A stretch of DNA of 64,000 nt, from contig NZ_AVFK01000003.1 of the NCBI RefSeq assembly GCF_000936425.1, positions 1 through 64,000 of the forward strand, in the 5' to 3' direction. This DNA is from Skermanella aerolata KACC 11604 (GTDB taxonomy: Bacteria; Pseudomonadota; Alphaproteobacteria; Azospirillales; Azospirillaceae). Below, in pieces: positions 1-8,300 of this stretch. A program made the position numbers and the translations under genes. Numbering within the stretch: the first letter of the stretch is position 1; each line of letters opens with the position of its first letter. The notes beneath the pieces are model-generated. The model saw only the letters and a program-made list of their open reading frames with translations, was not told where the DNA came from and did not search any database.

Positions 1-1
1 C

Positions 2-997
2 TTCTTCGATATCCTGTCCGGCCATTTCGCCTTCGCCGCCGAGCGCGGGATTGACTGGTCGGCGCTGCGGGCGCGCTGCGACACGGCGCTCCGGCGCGGT
101 CCCGCGTCTCGGGAGCACCTGTTCGACACGTTGGCCGCTTCCCTGCGCGCTCTGGAGGACGGCCATGGATCGCTGAGGGGACTGGAGCGCTACGAGGACA
201 GCCGCCCTTGGGAAGGTCAGCTCTACCGAGCCTGGAAAGCCGCCGGCGGCCGGTCGGTCCACGGCGACTACTCGGACGGTTTCGCCAGCGGCTGGCTCGA
301 CCATGTCAGACGCCGCATCCTGTCCGGGTCCGGCCACGTCGCCGCCCACGACACCGTCGCCTGGGGCCGCCTGCCCGACGGATTGGGATACATCTCGCTG
401 ATGGCATGCGAAGGCCTGTCCGATGACGAAGGGGGGCATGCCGAGGTGCTGGCCGCCAGACAGGTCTTCGACCGCGCGGTCCGGGACTTGGGTGACGTCC
501 GTGGACTGATCGTCGATCTTCGCTGCAATCCCGGCGGCTGGGATCGGGTCTCTCTCACTTTGGCGTCGCACCTGACGGACAGAACGGTGCGCGCCTTCAC
601 CAAGCAGCCGGTGCGGCATGGCTCCGGCCTTCAAGTCCAGACGATCGAACTGGCGCCCGCCCAAGGCGCCCGCTTCACCGGTCCGGTTGCCGTTCTGACC
701 AGCGATTCCACGGTCAGTGCTGCGGAAGTGGGGACGCTTACCCTGCGCGCCTTGCCGAACACCCGGTCGTTCGGCCGTCCGACCTACGGCGCGCTTTCCG
801 ATCCTTATAAGTACCGCCTGCCGAATGGCTGGAAGGGTGCTGTGTCGAACGAGATCTATCGGGCATGGGACGGCGCCGTGTACGAAGGCTCGGGGATTCC
901 CCCGGACCAGCCCTCCGCCGAGCCGTCGGCGCGGGACTTCTGGGGATCGATAGACGCTCAAACCACGGATGCCAAGACATGGCTGCTGGCGCTCTGA
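2..997 (+). CDS. S41 family peptidase (partial, N-terminus outside window)
   Basis: The reading frame is open from base 2, so the gene begins before the window and the TTG at 131 is not its start. The visible part has S41 (C-terminal-processing/tricorn-core) features: LEDGHGSL resembling the family's L.DGH.. segment, GLIVDLRCNPGGWD matching the conserved D-L-R-x-N-x-G-G loop, and VLTSDSTVSAAE, where the Ser of SAAE is the expected nucleophile. GRPTYGALSD matches the following G-x-T-x-G segment. It probably cleaves proteins or peptides in the cell envelope; substrate unknown. It ends 23 bases before a porin gene and is probably co-transcribed with it. Confidence 0.85.
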   Translation, partial: FFDILSGHFAFAAERGIDWSALRARCDTALRRGPASREHLFDTLAASLRALEDGHGSLRGLERYEDSRPWEGQLYRAWKAAGGRSVHGDYSDGFASGWLDHVRRRILSGSGHVAAHDTVAWGRLPDGLGYISLMACEGLSDDEGGHAEVLAARQVFDRAVRDLGDVRGLIVDLRCNPGGWDRVSLTLASHLTDRTVRAFTKQPVRHGSGLQVQTIELAPAQGARFTGPVAVLTSDSTVSAAEVGTLTLRALPNTRSFGRPTYGALSDPYKYRLPNGWKGAVSNEIYRAWDGAVYEGSGIPPDQPSAEPSARDFWGSIDAQTTDAKTWLLAL

Positions 998-1020
998 CGA
1001 CGGCGATTGGGCCTCGCCTC

Positions 1021-2892
1021 ATGAAGCGGATGCTGCTTGCCACGACTGCGGCGGTCGCTTGCCTGATGCTCACGCCGTCCGCCGAAGCGCGCAGCACTTC
1101 CCGCCCTGAAAGCGCCGTCGCCGTCAGCGTCGAAGCCGGCGACGGGGCAGGCGACCGGTTCCTCTCCGTAGCCCAGGCTGCACCCACCGAGGACGACGAA
1201 GACGAAGAAGACGACGATGAAGAGGATGACAGTGATGACGAAGAGGATGAAGACGAAGAGGACGAAGAGGATGAGGATGAAGACGACGAAGGCGATGAGG
1301 ACGACGGGAGCGCCACCGCCGATCCCGTTCCCGGCGCCGTCACCGACGGTCAAGATGACATAGCGGCTGACGATGCCGACGAGCATGAGGACGAAGACGA
1401 AGACGAAGACGAGAACGAGGAAGACGATCCGTTCCCAAGCGCTCCGGGAACTCTAAACGCTACGATAGGCGGTACGGCGACTCTTCAGGCCGGAGTATTC
1501 GGAGACCTCACGCACGGCGTCCAGTTCCGCAACAAGACGGAAGTGGACTTCAACGTCCGGGGCAAGGCCGACAACGGTCTTCTATACGGCCTGAAGCTTC
1601 AGTTGGAGACTGTCACCGGCCATGAATCCAGTTCGGAAACGCTTTTTGACGAGGCCTACGTCTATATTGGCGGCCCCTGGGGCCGGCTGGAGTTCGGCGA
1701 TACCGACGATGTCGTGGCGGGAGGGCTTGTTATCTACGCCCCGAGCGTAGGCATCGGACAGGTCGATGGCGACTACGGCAGCTTTTCCAGACTGAGCCTG
1801 GACGACTACTATCCGTTCTATCCCGACATCGGGACTTCGACCAAGGTCAACTACTACACCCCCAGGATCGCCGGCTTTCAGGCAGGCATATCCTATAGCC
1901 CGCACCTTTCCGACAACGGTCAGTCCGTCGTGGCCTTTCGACCCGGAAGGGTGCGCGCCACGACCGCCTCCGCTCCGTCGCGGAGCTTGTCTTCGGCCAG
2001 CGCCGTTGCCCGAACGGCCATTCCACAGACCACCATCCGGTCGGCATCGCTCAGCCCCCGGACCGTGACCCGCGCATCGGCTCCCGCTCCGACGCGGGTC
2101 GCCCAGACCGTCGAAGACGATGAGGACGACGGCGAAGATTCGGAGGATGACAGTGGTGACGACGACGACGACGAAGACGATGACGATGATCCCGATGACG
2201 GGCCGGATACCGATGATCCGGATGCCCCCGACGAGCCGGATGCCCCTGATGAACCGGACACGCCGGATCAGCCTGACGTGCCCGACCAGCCTACTCCCGA
2301 GCAGCCTACTCCTGAGCAGCCCACCCCGGAGCAACCCAGCCCCGGCGATCCGACGCCGCCGGTCCCGCCCGTTGTGGAGCCCCAGCCCGAAACGCCCGTC
2401 GTCGAAGAGCCCGAGGAAGAAGAAGATGAAGACGAGGAAAGCGGATATCGCAACGTCACCTCCTTCGCGGTGAACTATCAGAAGGAGTTCGAGAACCTGA
2501 CGTTCAGCGGCAGCGCCGCCGTCATGAACGGCAACGGCTACGGTCCCGGCTTCAGGGACTTTACCGCCTGGGTGACGGGTATCCAGATCGGCATCTCCGA
2601 CTTCACCGTCGGGGGAGGTTTCGGGAAGTTCGACGGCTACGCCGACCTGGACTGGCAGTGGAATGTCGGCGCCACCTATGAAACCGGCCCCTTCGGCATA
2701 GGCGCCCAGTACGCTTGGGCACGGGACATCAACGGTGACCACTCCTGGGCGGCGGGAGTAGGCGTCAACTACGTCCTGGCTCCAGGCCTGTCGCTCCAGG
2801 CCGACTACGTCCATTCCAAGGTCGGTTTCGAGCGGTCCGGCAACGTGAACACTTCCGATGTCGTCCTGGTCGGCCTTCAACTGAGCTTTTGA
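1021..2892 (+). CDS. Outer-membrane porin with very acidic low-complexity inserts
   Basis: The ATG at 1021 gives a clean signal peptide (MKRMLLATTAAVACLMLTPSAEA), preferred over an open frame reaching back to 865 inside the S41 gene. The barrel looks like a Gram-negative porin: GTLNATIGGTATLQAGVF, then YVYIGGPWGRLEFGDTDD, and a terminal LQLSF ending in the aromatic residue required for outer-membrane assembly. Two regions are odd. Residues about 57-137, between signal peptide and barrel, are dominated by Asp/Glu. Residues about 304-475 interrupt the barrel with a Ser/Ala/Arg stretch, another Asp/Glu run, DEPDAP-type and PTPEQ repeats, and a proline-rich tail; the barrel then resumes at GYRNVTSFAVNY. 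The insert probably lies in an extracellular loop and could bind cations; this is inference. About 623 residues. Confidence 0.85.
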   Translation: MKRMLLATTAAVACLMLTPSAEARSTSRPESAVAVSVEAGDGAGDRFLSVAQAAPTEDDEDEEDDDEEDDSDDEEDEDEEDEEDEDEDDEGDEDDGSATADPVPGAVTDGQDDIAADDADEHEDEDEDEDENEEDDPFPSAPGTLNATIGGTATLQAGVFGDLTHGVQFRNKTEVDFNVRGKADNGLLYGLKLQLETVTGHESSSETLFDEAYVYIGGPWGRLEFGDTDDVVAGGLVIYAPSVGIGQVDGDYGSFSRLSLDDYYPFYPDIGTSTKVNYYTPRIAGFQAGISYSPHLSDNGQSVVAFRPGRVRATTASAPSRSLSSASAVARTAIPQTTIRSASLSPRTVTRASAPAPTRVAQTVEDDEDDGEDSEDDSGDDDDDEDDDDDPDDGPDTDDPDAPDEPDAPDEPDTPDQPDVPDQPTPEQPTPEQPTPEQPSPGDPTPPVPPVVEPQPETPVVEEPEEEEDEDEESGYRNVTSFAVNYQKEFENLTFSGSAAVMNGNGYGPGFRDFTAWVTGIQIGISDFTVGGGFGKFDGYADLDWQWNVGATYETGPFGIGAQYAWARDINGDHSWAAGVGVNYVLAPGLSLQADYVHSKVGFERSGNVNTSDVVLVGLQLSF

Positions 2893-2904
2893 TCCCGTAT
2901 GTGA

Positions 2905-2920
2905 GGCGCTTCATAGCGCC
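2905..2920 (+). terminator. Short hairpin after porin gene
   Basis: GGCGCT and AGCGCC form a 6-bp stem around a TCAT loop, 12 bases after the porin stop. There is no T-run, so it may be a weak terminator or an mRNA-stabilising hairpin before the DUF4384 gene. Confidence 0.3.
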
Positions 2921-2979
2921 CACGGCCAATTCGCCCGACCGTGAGGACCACACGGAAACTCCGGATCACGAGGCTTGGC

Positions 2980-4323
2980 ATGGCGATGCTGCGGATGACA
3001 TCTGTTCAGGAGGAAAATCCAGGCGGCGCCGAGGAAATCTTCAACGCCGTGCTCGTTTCCGCGATGGCCGGGTACGGCGCCATGGCGGTCACCGCCGCTC
3101 ACGACGACGATGCCACTACGCTGGTGCGAACCGTCGGGACGCGCATGGACGCGGCAGGCGCCGTCGTCATGATCGCTTTGGCGCATCCGGGAGCATCGTT
3201 ACTCGACCTGATCGATCAGGTCGGGTTGACCTCTCGTCCCAAAGTCATCCCCATAGCTGCGTCCAAGGCCAAGGCAAAAAAGCATCGGAGCGACGACCTC
3301 CCCAGCCCTGAATCATTAGCCCTGACCCTCCTGCAAGGAGAGGACGCCGGGCTGCTCATCGTCGCCGAGGCCCACGCCCTGGACCAGGAAACGCTGGAAG
3401 ACCTGCTGTCATTGTCCCAGGTTCACCTAGGAGATAGCCGCGCCTTGCAGGTGCTTCTGGCCGGAAACGACGATCTCAACGCCAATCTCGACCGTAGCGC
3501 CGGTCAGGTCCGCGTCAAGCGGTGGACCCTGGATCTGTGTGCGCAGCCGGCCGCCCAGAAGGCAATACCCGCACCGACGCCTCAGCCTCAGCCGATCCCG
3601 GTACAGCCGCCGTCACCCACTCCGTCACAAGCCCCGCCGCCTGCTGACCGGCGTCCCCGCCACCGTCAAGCCGCGTTCGGCCTGCTGCTGACCGCCGCCG
3701 CCGCGACAGGATGGTTCGCCGCCGACCGTGCCCTGACCGAATACGCCGTCGCCGTTTCCGAGCCGCCGGTGATCGAAGCGCCGCTGGCCGAAGCCAGCCC
3801 CCAACCGGAACCGGAGCCTGCACCAGCCCCCATCGAGCCTCAAGCCGCCATCCCAAGTCCCGAACCACCCCCTGAGATTCTGCTTTCGACCGACCACGGC
3901 CCCATGCCGACCTTGAACCCCGGCGATACCATCGTCGTCCAGGTGGAATCCAACGCGGATAGGTTCGTCTACTGCTACTACATGGACAGCTTCCGTCAGG
4001 TATCCCGTATCTTCCCCAACCGTTTCCAGACCGACGCCTTCGTCCCGGCAGGGCAGCAGGTCGCGATCCCGCCGGGTCCGGAAGCCGAGCGCCCCTTCAA
4101 CATCCGGCTCGACATGGCCAGCCGCCTGGAAGTCATCACCTGTCTCGCCTCCTCGACCGCCATCGACGGGAGCGGGATCGACGGCACGGACATCGACGAC
4201 CTGACGCCCATTCCAGGATTGGGATTGCAGGACATCTTCGACGCCTTCGGCAAGCTGGCCGGCACGGGAGCGTGCAGCCAGACCATGCCGATCAACGTCG
4301 TCGCCAAGGTAGCCGATCAGTAA
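2980..4323 (+). CDS. ExeA-like pseudo-ATPase / transmembrane / DUF4384 protein
   Basis: Start chosen at ATG 2980 because CGAGG lies 6 bases upstream; the GTG at 2941 has no ribosome site. Residues about 15-185 align by eye with the ExeA/GspA AAA fold, but the nucleotide motifs are degenerate: AVTAAHDDDATTLVRTV sits where a G-x-x-G-x-G-K-T P-loop is expected, and LLIVAEAHALDQETLEDL where LLIIDEAH (Walker B) is expected. A proline-rich linker follows (about 190-225), one membrane segment (about 228-252, GLLLTAAAATGWFAADRAL), a second Pro/Glu-rich linker, then a periplasmic DUF4384 domain (about 304-390; LNPGDTIVVQVESNADRFVY, SRIFPN). Function unknown. It follows the S41 and porin genes in the same direction. 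Confidence 0.7.
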   Translation: MAMLRMTSVQEENPGGAEEIFNAVLVSAMAGYGAMAVTAAHDDDATTLVRTVGTRMDAAGAVVMIALAHPGASLLDLIDQVGLTSRPKVIPIAASKAKAKKHRSDDLPSPESLALTLLQGEDAGLLIVAEAHALDQETLEDLLSLSQVHLGDSRALQVLLAGNDDLNANLDRSAGQVRVKRWTLDLCAQPAAQKAIPAPTPQPQPIPVQPPSPTPSQAPPPADRRPRHRQAAFGLLLTAAAATGWFAADRALTEYAVAVSEPPVIEAPLAEASPQPEPEPAPAPIEPQAAIPSPEPPPEILLSTDHGPMPTLNPGDTIVVQVESNADRFVYCYYMDSFRQVSRIFPNRFQTDAFVPAGQQVAIPPGPEAERPFNIRLDMASRLEVITCLASSTAIDGSGIDGTDIDDLTPIPGLGLQDIFDAFGKLAGTGACSQTMPINVVAKVADQ

Positions 4324-4325
4324 CC

Positions 4326-4343
4326 GGGTCAGATGCCTGACCC
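4326..4343. terminator. Hairpin between convergent genes
   Basis: GGGTCAG and CTGACCC pair as a 7-bp stem with a four-base loop (ATGC), in the 29-base gap between the DUF4384 gene and the convergent MBL gene. No T-tract is present, so a bidirectional terminator role is inferred from position. Confidence 0.4.
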
Positions 4344-4352
4344 AACAATCGG

Positions 4353-5297
4353 TCAGTAGTCCCAGAAGGCCGCCACCCAGCGAAAGGCATCGCCGTCGGC
4401 CGCCACCCGGCCAAGGGATGGGAACGGCAGGTGAGTGGCCACCAGCAGTTCGCCGGTCGCCGCCAGTTCCCGCAGAAGACGGACCCGAACGCGGGCGGCC
4501 TCTTCCGGGTCGTGCTCGAAGCCATTATACCAGCCGGGTTGTTCGAACCCGACCGTGAACACGGCGTCGCCCGCGAACGTCAGCCCCTCGCCGCCGGATG
4601 CCAGGCGGACCACGCTATGTCCGGGAGTGTGGCCGCCGGTGCGACGGACGACTACCCCCGGCGCCACTTCGTGCTCCTCGTCGAATGTCCGCAGATGGCC
4701 GTGGTACTCTTTGATGAACCGCTTGGCGGTCGACCGAAGCGCGTCCGGGAACCCCTGCGGCATGGAGGTGCGGGAGAAATCGGGCGACTTCCAGAATTCG
4801 ACCTCGGCGGCCGCCACGTGGATCCGCAGGTCCTGACGCAGCCGCTCCTTCACCCCGTCGACGAGCAGCCCGCCAATGTGGTCCATGTGCATGTGGGTAA
4901 TCACGACGTCGGTTACGGACGCAAGATCGACGCCGGCGGCCTCCAGTCGCATTACCAATTGCCCGGCGCGAGGCAAGTTCAGGTTCGGGTCCGATCCCAG
5001 CCCGCTGTCGATGAGTATGGTCTGCCCGCCGCTACGCACCACGACCACATTCAGCGCCCAGTCGAAAGCGTCCGGCGGCAGGAACATGTCGTCCAGCCAG
5101 GCCGCCCGGACGGCCGGTTCCGCGTTGTGCGCCAACATCGCGGTCGGGAGCGGCAGCACCCCATCGCTGAGCACCAGCACGTCGATCTCGCCAATTCGTA
5201 GCGCGTAGCGCGACGGAACCAGCTCGTCGTGCCCCGGTCTTGCGGCGCGTGAGGTGTTGTCCAGGCTCATGGCCGTTTCCTTCAGATGGCTTGTCAT
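4353..5297 (-). CDS. MBL fold metallo-hydrolase
   Basis: A 314-residue metallo-beta-lactamase-fold hydrolase without a signal peptide. The metal site is visible: ITHMHMDHIGG (H-x-H-x-D-H), a later His in RTGGHTPGHS, an Asp in LTFAGDAVF and a His in LVATHLPFPS. These are the ligands of a dinuclear zinc centre as in the AHL-lactonase-like branch. CAGGAG 7 bases upstream supports the ATG at 5297. The substrate cannot be told from sequence. The next gene upstream on the same strand is a decayed NAD(P)-binding reductase, and a winged-helix/TPR regulator is divergent, so the three probably once formed one regulated unit. Confidence 0.88.
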   Translation of the reverse strand: MTSHLKETAMSLDNTSRAARPGHDELVPSRYALRIGEIDVLVLSDGVLPLPTAMLAHNAEPAVRAAWLDDMFLPPDAFDWALNVVVVRSGGQTILIDSGLGSDPNLNLPRAGQLVMRLEAAGVDLASVTDVVITHMHMDHIGGLLVDGVKERLRQDLRIHVAAAEVEFWKSPDFSRTSMPQGFPDALRSTAKRFIKEYHGHLRTFDEEHEVAPGVVVRRTGGHTPGHSVVRLASGGEGLTFAGDAVFTVGFEQPGWYNGFEHDPEEAARVRVRLLRELAATGELLVATHLPFPSLGRVAADGDAFRWVAAFWDY

Positions 5298-5399
5298 GGT
5301 TGTTCTCCTGTTGCTTAAGTCGGGAATTTTGAGCGGAAGTCGCTCCTCCGGCGCGAGAGCGGCGGATCGCTCGGAGCGTCAGCGCGATAGCGACGCGCC

Positions 5400-5657
5400 G
5401 GCGTGCCAGTTCTCGAACCTCGTCGGACCGATGCGCGGGTTCTGGCCCGGCGTCAGCCACTGGTTGTTCAATAGCGATCAGTAGTAGCGCGCGCGGATGT
5501 CCGCGACGGCCCGGCGACCGTCCCCATTCGCGGCCATGACCTCTCCGGCCAGCTTGTCGAAGGCGATCGGCTCGGGGCCGGCCACGTCGACGACCACCTC
5601 ATCGCCGGCAAGCTTGGTCCCGATCAGGCCGCTGCCGCCGATAACGACGATCTTCAT
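5400..5657 (-). pseudogene. Remnant of NAD(P)-binding (NmrA-like/SDR) oxidoreductase
   Basis: The start is intact, with GAGG before the ATG at 5657 and the Rossmann motif MKIVVIGGSGLIGTKL, but this jumps within a few residues to VAGPEPIAFDKLAGEV, a segment that lies near the C-terminus of intact relatives. About 150 or more central residues are missing. A TGA at 5478-5480 interrupts the frame, yet the same frame continues after it with LTPGQNPRIGPTRFENW, matching the family's C-terminal end. One internal deletion plus one in-frame stop therefore explains the locus. It sits between the MBL hydrolase and the divergent regulator. Confidence 0.75.
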
Positions 5658-5836
5658 GCCTCGCTCCTTCATCTGATATCGACCACATCAGTGGCGATCG
5701 ATGAGCGGAGGATGCCTGGGAACTGGCCGGAAGACCTTGCGGCCTCCTTGAATTTCCATTGAGTTCAGCTTCAAAGATTGTCCAAATGGGCCGCTATTCT
5801 GGCACCATCCGGACTACCAGCCTGCTGAGCGCCGAA

Positions 5837-7420
5837 ATGCAATTCGTGTTCGAGGACTACCTGCTCGACCTTGACCGGCGGGAGCTCTCACGGGGCGCCG
5901 ACGCGATCGCTACCGGACCGCAAGCCTTCGACCTGCTGGTCTATCTGGTGCGGAACCGCGAGCGCGTCGTCGGCAAGGATGATTTGCTGGACGCGGTGTG
6001 GGATGGGCGGATCGTCTCTGAATCGACCCTGACCAGTCACATCAATGCGGTGCGCAAGGCGGTCGGCGACAATGGTGAGGAACAGAGGCTGATCCGAACG
6101 ATCGCCCGGAAAGGATTCCGCTTCGTTGGAGACGTCCGGGAGATACGATCGTCGAACGGTTTCGGAGCATTGAGGACCGGAATTCTCAACTCGGATGAAC
6201 CGCCGGCACATGCCCTGGCCCTTCCCGACAAGCCCTCCATCGCCGCCTTGCCGTTCCTGAATCTGAGCGGCGATCCGGAACAGGAGTATTTCGCCGACGG
6301 CATTGTCGAGGATATCATCTCGGCGTTATCTCGCATTGGATGGCTGTTCGTCATCTCGCGAAACTCGAGCTTCACCTACAAAGGCCGGGCGGTGGACGTG
6401 AAACAGGTGGGTCGCGAGTTGGGCGCGCGTTACGTGCTGGAAGGCAGCGTGCGCAAAGCGGCGCACCGCGTGCGCATCACCGGCCAGCTCATCGATGCGA
6501 CGACGGGCGCGCATCTCTGGGCGGAGCGTTTCGAAAGCGCTCTCGATGATATCTTCGAGTTGCAGGATCAGGTGGCCGAGAGCGTCGTCGGGGCGATAGC
6601 ACCGCAGTTGGAGCGGGCGGAGATCGACCGCGCGAAGCGAAAGCCGACCGAAAGCCTGGATGCCTACGACTACTATCTGCGCGGCATGGCGAACTTTCAC
6701 CAGCGGACCAGGGAGGCTGTCGGGGAAGCTCTGCCGTTGTTCCACAAGGCGGCTGAGCTCGATCCGGACTTCGCCTCGGCCTATGGAATGGCGGCGTGGT
6801 GCCATTTCTGGCGGAAGATCAACGGCTGGATGACCGATCCCGCTGATGAGGCCGCCGAGGGCGCCCGACTGGCCCGCCGGGCGGTGGATCTGGGCGCGAA
6901 CGATGCGGTCGCCCTCACCAGAGGCGGTCACGCGCTCGGCCATTTCGGCGGCGACCTCGACGGCTGCATCGCACTGCTCGACAGGGCGCTGGTGCTCAAC
7001 CCCAACCTGTCGGCCGCCTGGTATCTCGGCGGCTTCCAGCGGATTTCCCGAGGGGAACACGACGATGCCATCGAGCGCATCGCGCATGCCATGCGCCTCA
7101 GTCCATTGGACCCGGAGATGGTCCGAATGCAGGCGGGAACGGCGATGGCCCATTTGTTCGCCGGACGCTTCGACGCCGCATCGTCATGGGCGGAGAAAGC
7201 AATGAGAGACTTGCCGGGGTTCCTGCTGGCGGCCGGCATCGCTGCGGCAAGCCATGCGCTTGCCGGCCGAACGGACGAGGCACGACAGGTGTTGCGTCAT
7301 CTGCGCGGGCTCGATCCGGAGCTGCGGATCTCCAATCTCAAGGACTGGGTTCTGCTCCGGCGACCGGAAGACCTCGCCGTGTTCACGGAGGGCTTCCGAA
7401 AGGCAGGCCTGCCGGAATGA
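5837..7420 (+). CDS. Winged-helix regulator with TolB-like and TPR domains
   Basis: The ATG at 5837 opens with MQFVFEDYLLDLDRRELSRG, the usual start of this family; an upstream TTG at 5759 and ATG at 5786 lack ribosome sites. Residues 1-100 form an OmpR/CadC-type winged-helix DNA-binding domain (LVRNRERVVGKDDLLDAVW, IRTIARKGFRFVG). Residues about 130-265 are a TolB-like adenylate-cyclase-associated domain (SIAALPFLNLSGDPEQEYF, GARYVLEGSVRK). The rest is TPR-like helical repeats. No membrane segment is seen, so it is a cytoplasmic transcription factor. It is divergent from the MBL/reductase-pseudogene pair and probably regulates it. 527 residues. Confidence 0.85.
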   Translation: MQFVFEDYLLDLDRRELSRGADAIATGPQAFDLLVYLVRNRERVVGKDDLLDAVWDGRIVSESTLTSHINAVRKAVGDNGEEQRLIRTIARKGFRFVGDVREIRSSNGFGALRTGILNSDEPPAHALALPDKPSIAALPFLNLSGDPEQEYFADGIVEDIISALSRIGWLFVISRNSSFTYKGRAVDVKQVGRELGARYVLEGSVRKAAHRVRITGQLIDATTGAHLWAERFESALDDIFELQDQVAESVVGAIAPQLERAEIDRAKRKPTESLDAYDYYLRGMANFHQRTREAVGEALPLFHKAAELDPDFASAYGMAAWCHFWRKINGWMTDPADEAAEGARLARRAVDLGANDAVALTRGGHALGHFGGDLDGCIALLDRALVLNPNLSAAWYLGGFQRISRGEHDDAIERIAHAMRLSPLDPEMVRMQAGTAMAHLFAGRFDAASSWAEKAMRDLPGFLLAAGIAAASHALAGRTDEARQVLRHLRGLDPELRISNLKDWVLLRRPEDLAVFTEGFRKAGLPE

Positions 7421-7430
7421 AAGAACGCCG

Positions 7431-8198
7431 TCACAGCGTCGCCAGCACCCCGCCATCCACGTAGATGATCTGCCCATTGACGAAGTCCGATGCGGGGGAG
7501 GCCAGGAAGATGCAGACCCCCTGCAACTCCTCGACCCGTCCCCAGCGCCCGGCCGGCGTCCGCTTCTTCAGCCACGTGTCGAACTCGACGTTGTCGATCA
7601 ATGCCTGATTGAGCGGCGTTGCGAAGTATCCAGGGCCGATTGCGTTGATCTGCAAGCCGTGGCGCGCCCAGTCGGTACACATCCCCTTGGTCAGGTTCTT
7701 CACCGCCCCCTTGGCGGCGGTATAGGGCGCCACCGAATAGCGCGCGGCGTCGCTCATCAGGCTGCCGATGTTGATGATCTTGCCCCGACCGCGCGGGATC
7801 ATGGCGCGCGCCACCGCCTGCGAAACGTAGAAGACGCTGTCCAGGTTGGTGCGGATTACCTCATGCCACGTCTCCACCGCAAAGTCCTCAAGCGGCGCCC
7901 GCCGCTGGATGCCGGCATTGTTGACCAGGATGTCGATCGGCCCGACATCCCGCTCGATGCCGGCGATGCCCTCCACGACGGCGCCATGGTCGGACACGTC
8001 GAACGCCGCCACCGCCACCTCGATCCCCTGTGCCCGCAGGCTTTCCGCCGCCTTGTCCAATTTCCCCCGGTCGCGCCCGTTCAGCACGACCGAAGCCCCG
8101 GCAAGCCCCAACCCCTGCGCCAGGGCAAAACCGATCCCCTGACCCGATCCCGTCACCAGCGCACGGCGGCCTTTCAGGTCGAAAAGTGAAAGCGACAT
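7431..8198 (-). CDS. SDR oxidoreductase, gluconate 5-dehydrogenase-like
   Basis: A 255-residue classical short-chain dehydrogenase. It has TGSGQGIG for cofactor binding, NNAGIQ, a catalytic Ser in NIGSLMSD, and the YTAAK Tyr-Lys pair. FDLKGRRALVTGSG and IQRRAPLEDF resemble gluconate 5-dehydrogenases (IdnO/Gno), which interconvert gluconate and 5-ketogluconate with NAD(P)H. AGGGAGGAG just before the ATG supports the start. It ends 10 bases from the convergent regulator stop and is divergent from hipA. Other sugar-acid genes lie to the right, so a sugar-acid role fits, but the exact substrate is inferred. Confidence 0.85.
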   Translation of the reverse strand: MSLSLFDLKGRRALVTGSGQGIGFALAQGLGLAGASVVLNGRDRGKLDKAAESLRAQGIEVAVAAFDVSDHGAVVEGIAGIERDVGPIDILVNNAGIQRRAPLEDFAVETWHEVIRTNLDSVFYVSQAVARAMIPRGRGKIINIGSLMSDAARYSVAPYTAAKGAVKNLTKGMCTDWARHGLQINAIGPGYFATPLNQALIDNVEFDTWLKKRTPAGRWGRVEELQGVCIFLASPASDFVNGQIIYVDGGVLATL

Positions 8199-8231
8199 GG
8201 TTTCTCCTCCCTATGGTCTGATTGCATTCGT

Positions 8232-8245
8232 CCCATTGAAATGGG
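8232..8245. promoter_or_regulatory. Palindrome CCCA-N6-TGGG, candidate hip operator 1
   Basis: CCCATTGAAATGGG has 6-bp inverted arms and lies between the divergent SDR and hipA genes. A similar palindrome begins 43 bases further on, about four helical turns, as expected for cooperative HipB-type operators. The regulator is inferred. Confidence 0.45.
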
Positions 8246-8274
8246 TAGTAAAAAGCATTACCTTGCATTTATGA

Positions 8275-8288
8275 CCCATCATGCTGGG
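8275..8288. promoter_or_regulatory. Palindrome CCCA-N6-TGGG, candidate hip operator 2
   Basis: CCCATCATGCTGGG repeats the CCCA-N6-TGGG pattern of the palindrome at 8232 and has one mismatched pair inside. It lies just upstream of the preferred hipA start at 8301, where a bound antitoxin would block transcription. Confidence 0.42.
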
Positions 8289-8300
8289 ACAGACGACAGA

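Noticed and set aside
738-1343. Poly-serine and poly-hydrophobic ORFs opposite the acidic porin stretches
   Set aside because: They are antisense readings of GAC/GAG/GAA repeats coding Asp and Glu; the porin frame has signal peptide and barrel.
2281-2340. Short tandem repeats that might suggest a CRISPR or minisatellite
   Set aside because: They encode PTPEQ repeats in frame within the porin; no spacers or constant repeat length of CRISPR type.
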